NCBI GenBank assembly: GCA_034430175.1
Contig: DAOUFI010000007.1
Span: forward strand, 62,001 to 126,000
From: UBA6107 sp034430175
GTDB taxonomy: Bacteria; Chloroflexota; Anaerolineae; Anaerolineales; Anaerolineaceae
Length of the DNA stretch: 64,000 bases
Reading direction: 5' to 3'
In this document: positions 43,368 to 52,460 of the stretch, piece after piece
How the letters are laid out: every line of letters begins with the position of its first letter
How positions within the stretch are numbered: the first letter of the stretch is position 1
Translations under genes and position numbers: made by a program
Notes under the pieces: generated by a model
Told to the model about the DNA's origin: nothing
The model's database searches: none
Seen by the model: the letters and a program-made list of their open reading frames with translations, nothing else

Positions 43368-43949
43368 TTATTTCTGCTTTTTCGATGAACGCTCCAGAAG
43401 GCACTTGGTTCCACCGAAAAGTAGATCAGCCCCGAGCATGATTAACCCGACCGTGATGTTTCCTAGGAGCACCTTCGCATATTCGCCATTGCTGGATGCC
43501 ATCTCGATGAAGTTACCCACCCCAGTAAACAGAAAAACAGGCATTGCCAGTGAAAGGATGAGAAAAGTACGGCTGATGGAGACTACATCGTCTTTGATAA
43601 TCCCCGGTTGCCAGCGATTAAGAAGAGCGCGGGCGATCCACGGGATGAACAGCACTGTGAGGGCCAGGGAAATGATCAGGTATTCAGATTTACTACCAAT
43701 CCCAATCCCTAACTTAAAGATGGTGAAAAATGGATTCCGGACCAGAAGAATTGCAATGAAAATCACGATAGATCGCCAAGGGATCAGGGTCAGAAACCGA
43801 GACGCGGTCGGGTATTTTTGACCCCAACGAAGGGTCAGCCTGGCGATCAAATAGCCAAGGCTCCCACCCACCGCAAACATGATAAAAAAGCAGCACACCG
43901 AAGTCAAGATGTGATTGAGAATTGCAGGCCAATCGGGAAAGTTATTCAT
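43368..43949 (-). CDS. Membrane protein of unknown function
   Basis: The 193-residue product has four or five helices (about 8-35, 58-73, 84-103, 124-143, 158-176). The middle part, LIPWRSIVIFIAILL and SLALTVLFIPWIARALLNRW, vaguely recalls ABC-transporter permeases of the taurine/nitrate type, but the length and the lack of the full EAA loop make this only a resemblance. It ends LERSSKKQK. It is alone between nth and a 290-nt gap on the opposite strand. Function is unassigned. Confidence 0.55.
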   Translation of the reverse strand: MNNFPDWPAILNHILTSVCCFFIMFAVGGSLGYLIARLTLRWGQKYPTASRFLTLIPWRSIVIFIAILLVRNPFFTIFKLGIGIGSKSEYLIISLALTVLFIPWIARALLNRWQPGIIKDDVVSISRTFLILSLAMPVFLFTGVGNFIEMASSNGEYAKVLLGNITVGLIMLGADLLFGGTKCLLERSSKKQK

Positions 43950-43996
43950 ATAAGCTCACTTTCTACGAACATAAATTGGGTGGTTATTATCTTTAA

Positions 43997-44188
43997 TTAA
44001 TTGTATTGGATTACTGTGGAGAGATCTGGTGTAGCACGAGTTCCATTCTTATATCTAGGTGTAGTTGCGGTAGTTAACATAGAGCCACCTAGGGGAGTTA
44101 GTGTAACCCAACTTGAATCCATAAATGTCCAAATGTAAGTATAAGATGTGTTTCCAGACCATTTTGGTGTAAAGTGTATACAAAAAAG
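43997..44188 (-). pseudogene. Possible decayed coding fragment
   Basis: On the minus strand an open frame of about 63 codons without a good start reads TPKWSGNTSYTYIWTFMD, then SSWVTLTPLGGSMLTTATT and ATPDLSTVIQYN before TAA. The residues look protein-like (secreted, Thr/Ser-rich), but no start, ribosome binding site or family is visible. It may be the relic of a surface protein gene. Nothing else is seen in the 290-nt gap 43950-44239. Confidence 0.25.
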
Positions 44189-44239
44189 TTAGGGGTTGAA
44201 AAGAATGCGCGACCTATCCCTCAGAACACTTCGGTAGGT

Positions 44240-45568
44240 TTACTCTTTCTTCTTCACGATCATCTTCACACCCTGGACCCCGGTGACGACGATGCGGTCG
44301 TCTTTTCCAACAGGCTTTGAACCCTCGGCCAATTTCGCGCTCCACTGTTCGCCGCCGATCTTGACGATGCCGGACGGGTCAAGCTTTTCTGCCGCATAGC
44401 CCTCGCGTCCGACCATGGACTCGGCGCCGGTGACCACCGGGCGCTTAAGGGCGCGCACCGCCAGCATGACGATGCCGAAGAAGGAGAGGCCAAGGAAGAT
44501 GCCCCAACCGATCACCAGCCCAACTGAGACGTTGGCATAGCCGGGGGTACCGGCCGAGTTAAAGAGGATCAGCCCGCCAGCGATGAATGAAGCCGTGCCG
44601 GTGATGGTGAGCGCGCCGTGGGTGGGCGCCTTGATATCGAGGACAAAGAGTACAAAGGCCGCAACAATGAAGATGATGCCGAGCCAGTTGACCGGCAGCA
44701 ATCCCAGACCGTAAATGGAGAGCGCCAGCAATACCACCCCGATAAAACCGGGCACCCACGCGCCGGGGTGCGAGAATTCGATCAACAAGGCCTGGATACC
44801 GATGGCCATGAGGATGAAGAGAATGTTCGGATTGGTCAGCAGCGCCAGCACCTGCTCGACCAGGGTGATGGGGGTCACGATGATCTCTGCGTTGGCAGTA
44901 TTCAACGTGTAATCCGTGTATTGCTTGGTGACCACGCGGCCATTGAGCTGACCGAGCAGATCAGACTTGTCTTTGGCGATGATGTCCACCAGTCCAGCCT
45001 GTAGCGCTTCACTGGATGAGGCGGCTTTGGCTTCGTCAATGGCCTGTTCAGCCAGGGTGATGGCATCAGGGCCGCGATTCACGGCCAGGGATCGGGCGAC
45101 GGCTTTAAGGGCTTCCTTGATCTTGGTGGCTTCGGTGGTGGCGATGTCTTCCCCCTGCGACCCCACCGGGCTGGCCGCGCCGATGATGGAATTCGGCGAC
45201 ATGGCTGCCACGTCACCAGAAAGGACGATCAGTGTGCCGGCCGAAGCAGCCATGCTGCCATCGGGTGACACATAAACCACCACAGGAACGGCACTGCTGC
45301 GGATCTTGGCGATCAGCTCATTCATCAGGTCGATGCTGCCACCGGTGGTGTTGAGCTCAATGATCAGAGCCTGGGCGTCATTGCGGTCAGCCAGGCTGAT
45401 ACCACGTTGTAAAATCTCGCGCCAAACCGGGGTGAGCGGGCCTTCCAGTTTGACCGTGACAACCTTTGGAGATTCGGTTTGTGCCGCATGAACCGTAGAA
45501 TTCGAAACGGCCAAAGAAAAGATAAGGGCCGTAAACAGGAGAATGGAGACCAGCAGACGACGTTTCAT
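44240..45568 (-). CDS. NfeD-family membrane-bound ClpP-class serine protease
   Basis: The start at 45568 follows GAGGTGAAT, giving 442 residues; an upstream ATG is 5 codons earlier. After a signal peptide (1-28), a ClpP/crotonase-like protease domain (about 35-220) shows GGSIDLMNELIAKI, the nucleophile segment MAASAGTL and MSPNSIIGAASPVG, with a candidate Lys in EATKIKEAL. Four or five membrane helices (about 225-375) and a C-terminal NfeD OB-fold (about 380-442, VGREGYAAEKLDPSGIVKI) follow. This is the long NfeD (1510-type) form, thought to act with stomatin/SPFH proteins. The SPFH gene at 8758-9555 is not adjacent. TGcTATAAT lies about 17 nt upstream. Confidence 0.9.
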   Translation of the reverse strand: MKRRLLVSILLFTALIFSLAVSNSTVHAAQTESPKVVTVKLEGPLTPVWREILQRGISLADRNDAQALIIELNTTGGSIDLMNELIAKIRSSAVPVVVYVSPDGSMAASAGTLIVLSGDVAAMSPNSIIGAASPVGSQGEDIATTEATKIKEALKAVARSLAVNRGPDAITLAEQAIDEAKAASSSEALQAGLVDIIAKDKSDLLGQLNGRVVTKQYTDYTLNTANAEIIVTPITLVEQVLALLTNPNILFILMAIGIQALLIEFSHPGAWVPGFIGVVLLALSIYGLGLLPVNWLGIIFIVAAFVLFVLDIKAPTHGALTITGTASFIAGGLILFNSAGTPGYANVSVGLVIGWGIFLGLSFFGIVMLAVRALKRPVVTGAESMVGREGYAAEKLDPSGIVKIGGEQWSAKLAEGSKPVGKDDRIVVTGVQGVKMIVKKKE

Positions 45569-45725
45569 ATTCACCTCGCGCATTCATTATAGCATCGTGA
45601 CAAAGGCATAATGGGAGGGGGGTGAATGCCTATAAAATTCAGACAACTTGTTAATATTCTTCTTGCATTCAGCAGGTATCCTTTGATTCGTGCAAAAGCA
45701 ATCTTAGTAACAGGGAGATGTTAAA

Positions 45726-47609
45726 ATGTCAAAAATTATAGGTATCGATCTCGGAACCACAAACTCGGTTGTGGCCGTTATGCAGGGTGGAGACCCGGTG
45801 GTGATCACCACCGCCGAAGGTTCGCGCCTGTGTCCGTCCGTGGTGGCGTTCAACAAGAACGGCGAACGTCTGGTGGGTCAGACCGCCAAACGCCAGGCCG
45901 TCATCAATCCGGAGAACACGGTCTTCTCGATCAAACGCTTTATGGGACGTCACGTCGACGAAGTGGAGAATGAGAAGAAAATGGTGCCCTACCAGGTGGT
46001 GGCAGGACCCGCGAACAGCGCGCAGGTGCATATTCCGGCGACAAATCGTGATTATTCACCGCAAGAAATTTCGGCCATGATCCTGGCCAAGCTGAAAGCT
46101 GACGCCGAAGCCTTTTTAGGCGAGACTGTAACGCAGGCTGTCATCACCGTGCCGGCTTACTTCAACGATAGTCAGCGCCAGGCCACCAAAGACGCCGGCC
46201 GCATTGCCGGACTCGATGTGCTGCGTATCATCAACGAACCGACCGCGTCTGCTCTGGCGTATGGTCTGGATAAGAAGAAAAACGAAAAGATCCTTGTTTT
46301 CGACCTGGGCGGTGGCACGTTCGATGTGTCCGTGCTTGAGGTGGGAGACGGCGTGTTCGAAGTCAAATCGACCAGCGGCGATACGCATCTGGGCGGCGAT
46401 GACTGGGACGAAGTGATCGTCAATTGGGCGGCTGACGAATTTAAAAAAGACCAGGGGATTGATCTGCGCAAAGATCGCCAGGCATTGCAGCGTCTACGTG
46501 AAGCCGCCGAAAAGGCCAAAATCGAGCTGTCAACCGTGATGGAAACGGAGATTAATCTGCCGTACATCACCGCCGATGCCAGCGGGCCGAAACACCTGCA
46601 ACTGAAGCTCAGCCGCGCGAAATTCGAACAGATGACCGCGCACTTGCTTGAACGCTGCAAGAAACCGTTCGAGAGCGCGCTGAAGGATGCCAACCTTAAG
46701 GCATCGCAGATCGATGAACTTGTGCTGGTGGGTGGTTCCACCCGTATGCCACAGGTAGTTGACCTGGTGCGTGGGCTTATCAACAAAGAACCGAACAAAG
46801 GTGTCAACCCGGATGAAGTCGTGGCCGTGGGTGCTGCTATCCAGGGAGGCGTGTTGGGCGGCGAAGTGAAAGATATCTTACTGCTCGACGTGACCCCACT
46901 TTCGTTGGGCGTGGAGACGATGGGCTCGGTGATGACCAAGATCATTGAACGCAACACCACCATCCCTATCCGCAAGACGGAAGTATTCTCGACTGCTGAA
47001 GATAACCAGACCGCGGTGGACGTGCACGTGCTACAGGGCGAACGCCCAATGGCCAGTGATAACATGAGCCTGGGTCGCTTCCGCCTCGAAGGAATCCCCG
47101 CTGCGCCGCGAGGCATGCCGCAGATCGAAGTGACCTTCGATATCGACGCTAATGGCATCCTCAACGTGACCGCTAAGGATAAAGCCACAGGCCGCGAGCA
47201 GAAGGTGACCATCACAGCATCAACCAATCTGCAGAAAAGCGACATCGAGCGCATGGTCGAAGAAGCCAAGAAGCATGCCGCGGAAGACGCCAAGCGCAAG
47301 GAACTGGTCGAAGCCCGGAACCTGGGCGACAACGCCGCCTACCAGGTGGAGAAATCCGTCAAAGACATGGGCGACAAGATTCCAGCAGACAAGCGCGAAG
47401 GCCTGACAGGCAAGATCGCTGAATTACGATCCGCCCTAACAGGTGAAGACCTTGGACGTATCCGTAAGTTGACCGACGAATTGCAGCAGATGTTCTCCGC
47501 GGCGGTACAGGCCGTGCCGCAGGGTCAACCTGAGGGTAATCCGACACCGCAGCAAAGCAACGGCTCCAGTGACGGTGAAGTAGTGGACGGCGAGTTCACC
47601 GAGAAATAA
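45726..47609 (+). CDS. dnaK: Chaperone DnaK (Hsp70)
   Basis: DnaK folds and protects proteins in an ATP-driven cycle. The 627-residue chain has the Hsp70 ATPase domain (IGIDLGTTNSVVAVMQGG, then VITVPAYFNDSQRQATKDAG, ILVFDLGGGTFDVSVLEVG), the linker region DILLLDVTPLSLGVET, the substrate-binding beta domain and the helical lid, with an EVVDGEFTEK end. GGGAGATGTTAAA precedes the ATG. grpE, dnaJ and hrcA are absent nearby, and no CIRCE operator is visible in the 157-nt upstream gap. A terminator follows at 47646. Confidence 0.97.
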   Translation: MSKIIGIDLGTTNSVVAVMQGGDPVVITTAEGSRLCPSVVAFNKNGERLVGQTAKRQAVINPENTVFSIKRFMGRHVDEVENEKKMVPYQVVAGPANSAQVHIPATNRDYSPQEISAMILAKLKADAEAFLGETVTQAVITVPAYFNDSQRQATKDAGRIAGLDVLRIINEPTASALAYGLDKKKNEKILVFDLGGGTFDVSVLEVGDGVFEVKSTSGDTHLGGDDWDEVIVNWAADEFKKDQGIDLRKDRQALQRLREAAEKAKIELSTVMETEINLPYITADASGPKHLQLKLSRAKFEQMTAHLLERCKKPFESALKDANLKASQIDELVLVGGSTRMPQVVDLVRGLINKEPNKGVNPDEVVAVGAAIQGGVLGGEVKDILLLDVTPLSLGVETMGSVMTKIIERNTTIPIRKTEVFSTAEDNQTAVDVHVLQGERPMASDNMSLGRFRLEGIPAAPRGMPQIEVTFDIDANGILNVTAKDKATGREQKVTITASTNLQKSDIERMVEEAKKHAAEDAKRKELVEARNLGDNAAYQVEKSVKDMGDKIPADKREGLTGKIAELRSALTGEDLGRIRKLTDELQQMFSAAVQAVPQGQPEGNPTPQQSNGSSDGEVVDGEFTEK

Positions 47610-47645
47610 CAGGCGTAGCCGCTTCTGCCTGAAAAGCAGCAATTC

Positions 47646-47684
47646 AAGAAGCTTGTTCTTCTACGAGGACAAGCTTCTTTTTCT
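47646..47684 (+). terminator. Terminator after dnaK
   Basis: AAGAAGCTTGT (47646-47656) and ACAAGCTTCTT (47669-47679) form a perfect 11-bp stem with a 12-nt loop, followed by TTTCT. Confidence 0.88.
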
Positions 47685-47898
47685 GTCAAAACCGAATGTT
47701 TTCGGGTTCGGATACAAGAATTTAGATCACAAGTTTTTTTGAGACTTTTCCTGAAACTGGTAATGAAAGCCTGGATTCGGGGTGAGGCTGGATAAACTTG
47801 AAGAATCCCAACAATGTTTTATTATGCAATCCTTTGAATGATCATATTTCTCTGGAGCGGTTTACTGGTATCGGCATTTACCGAAAAACTGGATTTGT

Positions 47899-47913
47899 TG
47901 CTAAAATGAGGAA
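47899..47913 (+). promoter_or_regulatory. Leaderless-type promoter of the Nudix gene
   Basis: TGcTAAAAT (47899-47907) ends 6 nt before the ATG at 47914. GAGG lies between them, so weak Shine-Dalgarno use is also possible. Confidence 0.5.
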
Positions 47914-48351
47914 ATGGACAACCTATTCAAATACATCAAAGTAAAAGCACTGGCGTGGATCGTGAATGGTGACAAGACCTTCGTGGTCAGGATGACAGAC
48001 GCGGTAAAAGGCGACAATTATTACCGCTCGATCGGGGGTTCGGTGGAGTACGGAGAACTGGCGTGCGACGCCATCGTTCGCGAAGCCCGGGAGGAGTTGG
48101 AAACCGAGATCGAGGTGACCGGAGAACCGCTGGTGCTCGAGAATATTTTTGTTTGTGACGGCAAGAACGGACACGAGATTAATTTTATTTATCCCTGCCG
48201 GTTCAAAGATGCAAGCTATTATGAAGACAAGGAATACAGACTGATCGAAGGTGATGGGAAGATCTTTAAAGCCTCCTGGGTTCCCTTGGAAGATTGCCGT
48301 AACGGCAGCCTGCGGCTGGTACCCGAACAGTTGTTGGAATGGAAGTATTAA
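47914..48351 (+). CDS. Nudix hydrolase
   Basis: The 145-residue protein carries a full Nudix box, GGSVEYGELACDAIVREA followed by REELETEI (about residues 47-72), which fits Gx5Ex7REUxEExGU. The rest forms the standard alpha/beta Nudix fold. Substrate is not set by the sequence; such small Nudix enzymes usually act on nucleoside diphosphate derivatives. The upstream gap holds the dnaK terminator. The gene ends at a terminator (48390). Confidence 0.9.
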   Translation: MDNLFKYIKVKALAWIVNGDKTFVVRMTDAVKGDNYYRSIGGSVEYGELACDAIVREAREELETEIEVTGEPLVLENIFVCDGKNGHEINFIYPCRFKDASYYEDKEYRLIEGDGKIFKASWVPLEDCRNGSLRLVPEQLLEWKY

Positions 48352-48389
48352 TTCGGTATGGGCAAGAATTTATTTTTCTAAGCGTAGCT

Positions 48390-48420
48390 CCCGGAATCAA
48401 GAGTTGATTCCGGGTTTTTA
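48390..48420 (+). terminator. Terminator after the Nudix gene
   Basis: CCCGGAATCA (48390-48399) and TGATTCCGGG (48405-48414) form a perfect 10-bp stem with a 5-nt loop and a TTTTT tail. Confidence 0.92.
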
Positions 48421-48495
48421 GATGCGAAGGGGGACAGTAATTTAACAAGCAGAACCGGACTATGGTTATCAACGCCAATTTGACTTTTCTGCCGA

Positions 48496-48510
48496 TGTTA
48501 TAATCTTTTT
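48496..48510 (+). promoter_or_regulatory. Leaderless-type promoter of the C39 peptidase operon
   Basis: TGtTATAAT (48496-48504) ends 6 nt before the ATG at 48511, with no Shine-Dalgarno sequence between. Confidence 0.6.
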
Positions 48511-49860
48511 ATGCGAAAAAAACGTCCAAGCTTTCTTATCGGCTTTATTGTCGTTCTTGTGCTGGGGGTCATCATATTGTTTTTGCCCCCGGTGTGGTCG
48601 CGGGTAAGTTATCACTTGAGTGAACTCTATACATCGGTCAAATACAAACTGAATCCACCGCAGGAGGACGTGTTCGTCCCGGGTCAGGACGGTGATCCGA
48701 CGGTGGCTGCAATGGTACGTCAAACCCTGGCGGCGTTAGCTACCTCCACCACCGAGCTACCAACCGCGACGGTCGTGGCAAGTGCCACGCCAACGCCCAC
48801 GCAAATTCCACTGCCCTCGCCGGTACTTCTAACCGGTATCAAGGAAGAGAAACAGGGATGGAACAATTGCGCTCCAACCACGCTTTCGATGAATCTGTCC
48901 TATTGGGGTTGGTCGGGAGATCAATTCGATATTGCTGATGTGGTCAAACCCAATGAACGCGATAAAAACGTGATGCCCTACGAATTGGCGGATTACGTCA
49001 ACGAAAATACCAGATTTAATGCGCTGGTACGAATTGGCGGAAATCTTTACACCATCAAATCGCTGATCAACGCAGGAATTCCAGTGATGGTGGAAAAGGG
49101 CTTTTACATCCCCTCTACCGCGAAGAAACCCAACATGGGCTGGATGGGTCATTATGAGCTGGTCAATGGTTATGACGAAGCCAAAGGCGTATTCTATACA
49201 CACGATTCTTATTTACCACTGATTGTCGGCACGGATGAGGCTGATGGGGTTAGTTTCGTCTACAACACCAGCAACCATAATTTTGAGATTCCCTATGACG
49301 CGTTCTACGAGGATTGGCGGGCATTCAATTATACGTTCATTGTGGTCTACCCCGACAACAAGACCAACGACGTGATAAATTTACTTGGCCCACTGGCCAC
49401 GGAGGAAAGTGCATTCCAGATCGCTCGCGACCGTGCCCAGGCAGAGACCATCACTCTGACTGACCCTTATCAGCAGTATTTTGCCTGGTTTAACCTGGGT
49501 AGCAGTCTGGTGAAGATGCAGGATTACAACGGTGCCGCCGCGGCTTACGATAAAGCATTCCTGCTCGTCCCGACCATCGACGGTGATCACCGCCCGTGGC
49601 GCAACCTCTGGTACCAGACGGGACCGTATTTTGCCTACTACCACATGGGGCGGTATCAGGACGTAATCGACCTGGCAACGAACACGTTGAATAACATGAG
49701 CGAGCCGGTGCTTGAAGAGAGTTACTACTGGCGCGGCATGGCTGAAGTACAACTGGGACAGGTGGATAAAGCAATTGTGGACTTGCGCAAAGCCGTGGAG
49801 GTACATCCCGGTTTCCAACCAGCGATGGATGAACTGAACGCCATCGGAGTGGAACCTTGA
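48511..49860 (+). CDS. C39-like peptidase with TPR repeats, membrane-anchored
   Basis: The 449-residue chain has an N-terminal helix (about 8-30), a Thr-rich linker, and a papain-like C39_2 domain (about 105-285). The likely nucleophile is the Cys in WNNCAPTTLSMNLSYWGW, and the catalytic His is in MGHYELVNGYD. The last 150 residues are TPR-like helices (FNLGSSLVKMQDYNGAAAAYDKA; EESYYWRGMAEVQLGQVDKA). Such proteins act at the outer surface on peptides, not as ABC-transporter-linked leader peptidases. It is followed 16 nt later by sbcD. Confidence 0.87.
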   Translation: MRKKRPSFLIGFIVVLVLGVIILFLPPVWSRVSYHLSELYTSVKYKLNPPQEDVFVPGQDGDPTVAAMVRQTLAALATSTTELPTATVVASATPTPTQIPLPSPVLLTGIKEEKQGWNNCAPTTLSMNLSYWGWSGDQFDIADVVKPNERDKNVMPYELADYVNENTRFNALVRIGGNLYTIKSLINAGIPVMVEKGFYIPSTAKKPNMGWMGHYELVNGYDEAKGVFYTHDSYLPLIVGTDEADGVSFVYNTSNHNFEIPYDAFYEDWRAFNYTFIVVYPDNKTNDVINLLGPLATEESAFQIARDRAQAETITLTDPYQQYFAWFNLGSSLVKMQDYNGAAAAYDKAFLLVPTIDGDHRPWRNLWYQTGPYFAYYHMGRYQDVIDLATNTLNNMSEPVLEESYYWRGMAEVQLGQVDKAIVDLRKAVEVHPGFQPAMDELNAIGVEP

Positions 49861-49876
49861 TAAGGAGAGCTTCCCC

Positions 49877-51124
49877 TTGATCAAACTACTGCATTTTGCC
49901 GACGCTCATATCGACATTGCCGCCCACGGCAGGCACGACGCCGAGAGCGGATTACCCGTGCGGGTGCTCGATTTCCTCAAGGCGCTGGATACTATCGTTG
50001 ATGCCGCAATCAGTGAGAAGGTGGACCTGGTGATCTTCGCCGGCGATGCTTACAAGGATCGCTCGCCAGCGCCAACGTTCCAGCGCGAATGGGGCAGGCG
50101 CATCATGCGCCTCTCGAACGCGGGCATCCCCACGCTGCTGTTGGTGGGCAATCACGACATCAGCCCAGCCAGCGGGCGCGCCACCACGCTACAGGAGTTT
50201 GACACCCTCGAAGTGCCCCATGTGCGTGTGATTGCGCGGCCCGAATTCCTCAAACCCGAAGATCTGGGCGGTTTACCAATACAGGTGATCGGCATGCCCT
50301 GGGTGTACCGGTCAGGGCTGATGGCGGCGCGCGAGCTTTCGGGCGTCAAGCAGGACGCGATCAATGAAGAGCTTGAGAGCAACGTCACTCACATCATCAC
50401 CTCATGGATGGAGCAACTCGATCCCAGTCTGCCCGCGATCCTCACTGCGCACGGCTCGGTACAGGGAGCGCTCTACGGTAACGAGCGTACGGTGATGCTT
50501 GGAAAAGACCTGGTACTGCCAGGTGCGCTTGTCAAGGACCCACGCCTTGACTATGTGGCGCTCGGGCATATCCACAAGGCGCAAGACGTGAACGAAAGCA
50601 GCCATCCGCCGGTAGTTTATCCCGGTTCGATCGAGCGGGTGGATTTCGGCGAGGTGGCCGACGATAAATATTTTGTCATTGCCAAAATCGAACGCGGGAA
50701 GACGGAATATAAATTTCACAAACTGCAGGGGCGGCGTTTTTTCGATCGCTTTGTGAAGATCAATGAACAAGCCGGTTTGATGGAAAAGGTTATGGCCGCA
50801 CTGCCCGCAAAAGGTGAGATGGAAGACGCGATCGTACGGTTGACAATCGAATATCCGCGCGCATTAGACATGTTCCTGGATGAGGGGCAGATTCGCGCGC
50901 ATTGCGAGAACGCTTTGGAATTCCATTTGATGCGCAAGCCGCAGGAAGAAGCGCGCTTGCGTCTCCCGGTAGATCAATCGTTGGCCAGCCTCACCTCTGC
51001 ACAAATGTTGGATCTGTACTGGAATTCGGTCAACAGCAAACCACATGATACGGATAAACTGAAATCGCTAGCCGAGTCGATCATCGACGCGGTGAATAGC
51101 GGAAGCGTCAATTCGGAAGAGTAG
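49877..51124 (+). CDS. sbcD: DNA repair nuclease subunit SbcD (Mre11-like)
   Basis: SbcD is the nuclease of the SbcCD complex, which cuts DNA hairpins and protein-blocked ends. The start is a TTG (49877) behind AAGGAGAG, giving 415 residues. Phosphoesterase motifs are visible: LLHFADAHIDI, IFAGDAYKDRSPAPTFQRE, LLVGNHDISPAS, LTAHGSVQG and LDYVALGHIHKAQ. sbcC lies downstream at 52461 but is separated from it by a CNNM-type gene. The C-terminal 120 residues are the capping and SbcC-binding region. Confidence 0.93.
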   Translation: MIKLLHFADAHIDIAAHGRHDAESGLPVRVLDFLKALDTIVDAAISEKVDLVIFAGDAYKDRSPAPTFQREWGRRIMRLSNAGIPTLLLVGNHDISPASGRATTLQEFDTLEVPHVRVIARPEFLKPEDLGGLPIQVIGMPWVYRSGLMAARELSGVKQDAINEELESNVTHIITSWMEQLDPSLPAILTAHGSVQGALYGNERTVMLGKDLVLPGALVKDPRLDYVALGHIHKAQDVNESSHPPVVYPGSIERVDFGEVADDKYFVIAKIERGKTEYKFHKLQGRRFFDRFVKINEQAGLMEKVMAALPAKGEMEDAIVRLTIEYPRALDMFLDEGQIRAHCENALEFHLMRKPQEEARLRLPVDQSLASLTSAQMLDLYWNSVNSKPHDTDKLKSLAESIIDAVNSGSVNSEE

Positions 51125-51131
51125 AGATAAG

Positions 51132-52457
51132 ATGAGTTCATTTCTTGAGATTGTCATCATCCTGGCACTGATCCTGGTCAACGGGTTCTTCTCGATGGCT
51201 GAGATCGCGCTGGTCTCGGCGCGAAAGGTGCGCCTGGAGCAGAGCGCCGCGGATGGCGACCGTGGGGCGGCTATTGCCCTGCAACTAAATGAATCGACCA
51301 GTCGCTTGCTCTCTTCGGTGCAGATCGGCATCACCCTGGTGGGCATCCTTACCGGTGCGCTAGGCGGCGCCACCCTTGCCGACCGACTCACCATATTGTT
51401 CGAAAAAATTATCTGGCTTAAACCGTATGCCAGCGGTGTTTCACTTGCCATCGTTGTTTTGCTGACCACTTATTTTTCGTTGGTATTAGGCGAATTGATC
51501 CCCAAACGGTTGGGATTGGCTCACCCCGAGAAAATTGCTGCGCGGGTGGCCGGATTCATGCGCTTTATCGCGAAGATCATGAATCCTGTGGTGAACCTGC
51601 TTTCGGCATCGACCGATTTTGGCTTAAAGGTGTTGGGAATTGCTTCTGACAGGGAACCGCCTATTACTGAAGAAGACATCAAAGGGCTTGTGGAAGAGGG
51701 TACACAGGAGGGCGTGTTCGAGGAGACCGAGCAGGACATGATCGAAGGGGTCTTCCGCCTAAACGACCGTCTCATCAACGCCATCATGACGCCGCGCACC
51801 GCGATCGAATGGCTCGACCTGGAAGATCCTGCGCAGGTGATCCTTGATCAGGTGATCCACAGCAGCCATAGCCGCTTTCCGGTAGCGGATGGTTCGCTTG
51901 ACGAGGTCGTCGGCATCCTCAACGCCAAGGATCTTTTTGAGCAGCATCTCACCGGACAGACTTTTGACTTGAAGGCGTTGGTACAAAAGCCGCTTTTTGT
52001 GCCAGAAAATACTCCAGCCAGCCGTGTGCTCGAGCTGGTACGCCAATCGGGGCTGCACGAAGCTCTGGTAATCGATGAATACGGTGGCCTGTTGGGTCTG
52101 GTCACCCTTTTCGATGTGCTCGAGGCGATCGTGGGCGAGTTACCAGCTCAGGATGACACCTCGGAACCCGAGGTGGTGGAGAGAGAAGATGGATCTTATT
52201 TGCTCGACGGTCTGCTACCCATCGATGAGTTGAAGGACCTTTTCGATCTGGATATGCTTCCGGAGGAAGACAAGGTTGGTTACCAAACTCTGGGCGGCTT
52301 CATGATGAACCAATTTGGTCACATTCCAGCCAGCGGGCAGCATTTCGAGTTTGCCGGTTATAAGTTCGAAGTCATGGATATGGATGGGCATCGAGTGGAC
52401 AAGGTGCTGGTGAGCCGATTGCCTGTACCCGATCCAGAACCCAGGACGGAGGAGTAA
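51132..52457 (+). CDS. CNNM/CorC-like membrane protein (DUF21, two CBS, CorC_HlyC)
   Basis: The 441-residue protein has a DUF21 membrane domain (about 1-190, NGFFSMAEIALVSARKVRLE), a CBS pair (about 215-340, DEVVGILNAKDLF, EYGGLLGLVTLFDVLEAIV) and a CorC_HlyC domain (about 355-435, VGYQTLGGFMMNQFGHIP). Family members are implicated in Mg2+ or Co2+ transport; older names call them hemolysins. It lies 7 nt after sbcD and 3 nt before sbcC, so it is inserted between two genes that work together. Ion specificity is unknown. Confidence 0.92.
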   Translation: MSSFLEIVIILALILVNGFFSMAEIALVSARKVRLEQSAADGDRGAAIALQLNESTSRLLSSVQIGITLVGILTGALGGATLADRLTILFEKIIWLKPYASGVSLAIVVLLTTYFSLVLGELIPKRLGLAHPEKIAARVAGFMRFIAKIMNPVVNLLSASTDFGLKVLGIASDREPPITEEDIKGLVEEGTQEGVFEETEQDMIEGVFRLNDRLINAIMTPRTAIEWLDLEDPAQVILDQVIHSSHSRFPVADGSLDEVVGILNAKDLFEQHLTGQTFDLKALVQKPLFVPENTPASRVLELVRQSGLHEALVIDEYGGLLGLVTLFDVLEAIVGELPAQDDTSEPEVVEREDGSYLLDGLLPIDELKDLFDLDMLPEEDKVGYQTLGGFMMNQFGHIPASGQHFEFAGYKFEVMDMDGHRVDKVLVSRLPVPDPEPRTEE

Positions 52458-52460
52458 GGT

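Noticed and set aside
45569..45725. CIRCE or similar heat-shock operator before dnaK
   Set aside because: No TTAGCACTC-N9-GAGTGCTAA or close variant is present on either strand of the gap.
46172..47332. A 386-codon frame antisense to dnaK
   Set aside because: Ser/Arg-rich antisense frame opposite a highly conserved gene. Long dnaK antisense frames are a known artefact.
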